This document shows positions 61,331 through 64,000 of a DNA stretch of 64,000 bases, in pieces. The notes beneath the pieces were generated by a model. The model searched no databases. It was not told the DNA's origin and worked only from the letters and a program-made list of their open reading frames with translations. Made by a program: the position numbers and the translations under genes. The stretch's first letter is position 1. Each line of letters opens with the position of its first letter. This DNA is from Anoplolepis gracilipes (lineage: Eukaryota > Arthropoda > Insecta > Hymenoptera > Formicidae), in contig NC_132976.1 of assembly GCF_047496725.1 (NCBI RefSeq), positions 6,432,001 to 6,496,000 of the forward strand, in the 5' to 3' direction.

Positions 61331-64000
61331 GTAAGAGAAGAGTCCATTTACGTGTATTTTTACTAAACGAGAGTTTTTTTTACATATATTTCTGAATTTT
61401 ATATTCTTAAACTATTCTTAAACATTATTATGGATTTTAAAATTGATATATAAACGGTTATATAATTTTATATTTATTTTTGTTAAAAATTTTCGATATA
61501 TTCTATAATCTTAAAGATGTTTAAAACATTTTGTAAACTTTTTCTAAAAGCGTTTTTTAAAATCAGTCGATTAAGTCAAATAATTTTTAATTGAAATTAT
61601 CTCAAAATTCTCTTCTAAATTCTCAATTTAATATAAAAAAATGTGACATTGGGAACATTATTTGTATGTATTGAAACTGCTTTGATAAATGTCATCAATA
61701 CAAAGATTTCTAAACAACGCCATAAGACATTATGTCCAAGTACACCAACCAATCGAATAACGACTGTGGTAAAGGAAAAAAGACCGGGCCAGTTGCTGAA
61801 AAGACTGCACTTAACGCGGCGGATATATATCGCTTTGCAGGATGGGGTAGAAGTGAAATGTAGCCGCGCTTATCGGACCGGCTAAATGTACTATTTATTG
61901 TCCGGTTGCCGGTTTTCTTCAGAGATTCTGTGTTGTCCATAAGGACATGCATTTATCAAAAATACCAAAGCTAGTTAAAATTGGTTTTATTCATATTAAA
62001 TACTTGGTATTGTATTATAAATATAACGCTTTTTCAAATTTGATTTAATATATATAGAAAAAATATTATGTTAACTAAACACATAGCATCGTGTATCGTG
62101 TAACACTTTATTTACAATTAGTTAATATATATTCATTTATGCCATTGCTGTAAACTATGTAATCATAATGTACATAATCATAAATTAAGAGTTTTCTATT
62201 TTTTTTTATTTATTTTTTTATTTCTACGTTCAATTAAGAAGAAAAGATTACAGTTTTTATGCGAAAGAGAGAATATGACAAATCTACTTTGTTGTGACTT
62301 AGATAGCTGTGACTTATTATTTTATACTTTTTCTATTCTTTGCAAAGAATGAAAACTATAAATTCGTGAAAATAAGATACCATTAAAAATATGAGCAGAT
62401 ATTTTTTGATACGTTATATTTGTATAAATTTACATTAATTGATAATATAATATTGCCATTATTTTATATTAGCCAAAAAGTAGTGTTTTTTTGTGATAGA
62501 CGATGTTTTGTATTTTTTAATATAAAGTACTGATTTTAAGCTAAAAACTATACACACACATAATTTGAATGTTGATACTTTAACAAGTGATTTAAAAAAA
62601 TTAATACTTTTGGTTAAATTTTCTTGAATTGATTTTAGTTTGGAAATGAGTGGTGAAAGGAAAAAAAGGTGTTTTAGAGCAATTACGTTTTTTTTTATTT
62701 CCGCAAAAGAAAAACACGCAATAACAAATCGCGATAGGAAATCTTTTTTAATATTCATAATGCATTTTTTCCTTTACGACAATAAAAAAATATTCCTTCT
62801 TCTCACTCATTTTCAAAATAAGAATTCAAGAAAATTTAATCAAATCTAATGTTTTTTATATCACATGTTGAAGAATTAGCTTTCAAAATATGTATATTTT
62901 TTATAGTTTAGTGCTTTGTATTGAAAAATATAAAAATATCGTCTATGCAAAAAAAAAAAAAAAAAAAGACAAACGATATTACTTTTTTGCCAATTCAATA
63001 TAATGATTTAAAAAGTTTTTAATAAAATTCAAAAAAATTTAATTAAATCTAATGTTTTTTATATCACATGTTGAAGAATTAGCTTTCAAAATATGTATAT
63101 TTTTTATAGTTTAGTGCTTTGTATTGAAAAATATAAAAATATCGTCTATGCAAAAAAAAAAAAAAAAGACAAACGATATTACTTTTTTGCCAATTCAATA
63201 TAATGATTTAAAAAGTTTTTAATAAACATTTGAAGCAATGCAGCAATTATTTAAAAAAATAAACAGTAAAATTTCCAAACTATTTTATATAAATATATAT
63301 TTATTATTATTGTTTTCTAAAAGTTTGTAATTATTATAGCTATCATTAATTATATGTCAGATTTAAAGTACACCAACAAAATGATAAAAACAATAGCAAA
63401 TTAATTTTAAAATAAAATAGAAATAAAAATGTAGAATAAAACCAAATTTAACAATAATTAAAATACATTCTATTTTTTATATTATTTAAATTAAAGGAAA
63501 GTGTGCGCTGGAATGTGAATGGCGTTGGCGACATCAAAATCAATTTATTCATTTACAGCTGAATTTATACATCATTGACATCGTTATCTTCTCGCCAACT
63601 GCTTCATCTTGTTAAACGTTCATTCCCCTAAATCTGAATTCGGCCGGAAAATTGTTAATTACATACGATGTCGTGCATCAGCCAACGTGATACAAATGAC
63701 AGACTATCACTTTGTCGTACTTCCGACGCTTATTGTACACCCATGACGTAATTTGCATAAGCGAAAATGCAAAACACGGTGATTATTCATCATATCACTT
63801 GTGACATTTGTTAAATAGATTGGTGCGTATTTATTATGACACGATAAAAAATACGCGTATATTAATTTTTAGTTTGACTCGCGTAGGTGTGTTATTTAAT
63901 TCATGGTCTTATAGATCACTTCCGGGTCTCGTCGCGAAAGCTCCGTGTTGTCGGTGTATTTATCGCCGACGAAAGTGAATATCCGTGCGTTTTCTAACGT
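61331..64000 (+). other. Dys: Dys intron 33 (incomplete)
   Basis: AT-rich intron with a tandem duplication (62824-63226), a GC-richer patch at 61690-61930, and from about 63480 to the right edge a less AT-rich, CpG-containing block. Fly dystrophin has internal promoters for short isoforms, and the final block could be one; no first exon can be read before the window ends. Confidence 0.55.
62824..63226. repeat. Tandem duplication of a roughly 200-base unit
   Basis: Copy 1 (62824-63026) and copy 2 (63027-63226) are almost identical, including TTATATCACATGTTGAAG and GACAAACGATATTAC. The main difference is the length of an internal poly(A) run (19 against 15). It is a recent duplication. Confidence 0.95.

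Noticed and set aside
1..64000. CRISPR arrays, operons and bacterial signals
   Set aside because: The window is eukaryotic nuclear DNA; no regularly spaced repeats with unique spacers were seen, and no tRNA or rRNA gene was recognised by eye.

Overview
This is nuclear DNA from an animal, almost certainly an insect. The genes are split by short AT-rich introns with GT/AG borders, intergenic DNA is very AT-rich with many (TA)n runs, and the proteins resemble insect orthologues most (for example RpL13A opening with MTGFSEK and a dystrophin of the Drosophila Dys type). A hymenopteran, perhaps an ant, is my inference from general gene style and the transposon ends; the sequence alone does not prove it.

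Layout, left to right. (1) Positions 2-784: last coding exon of Upf1 on the + strand (nonsense-mediated decay helicase), followed by a long 3' UTR. (2) 5440-8898, + strand: complete ten-exon Gld2/TENT2 cytoplasmic poly(A) polymerase, with an upstream 5' UTR exon near 4168. (3) 11759-13543, + strand: complete six-exon RpL13A, with a likely C/D box snoRNA in its fourth intron. (4) 14989-13742, - strand: four-exon Gdown1/POLR2M, tail to tail with RpL13A. (5) 16141-21685, + strand: twelve-exon TRAPPC10, head to head with Gdown1. (6) 24972-24450, - strand: three-exon NOP10. (7) From 27674 (or other upstream first exons) to beyond the right edge, + strand: dystrophin (Dys). I resolve 33 coding exons in phase, 8683 nt, giving 2894 codons: both CH domains, most of the spectrin-repeat rod and a 498-codon disordered insert. 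The WW, EF-hand and ZZ end lies outside the window.

The genes are mostly housekeeping: mRNA decay (Upf1), mRNA tail extension (Gld2), ribosome (RpL13A), Pol II control (Gdown1), Golgi traffic (TRAPPC10) and the H/ACA snoRNP (NOP10), next to one large cytoskeletal gene. They do not form a single pathway.

The stretch 27765-45616 is the first Dys intron. It holds two transposon-derived elements with CAGGGTGTC ends, several inverted repeats and microsatellites, and GC-rich islands. Three short ATG exons upstream of exon 2 (26444, 30627, 36076) all end in the phase exon 2 requires, so the gene may have several alternative N-termini, as vertebrate and fly dystrophins do. No CRISPR array, tRNA or rRNA gene was seen, and I found no wholly new system. 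The points most worth a second look are the snoRNA with its 18S-complementary guide, the alternative Dys starts, the disordered Dys exon and the perfect inverted repeat at 42864.
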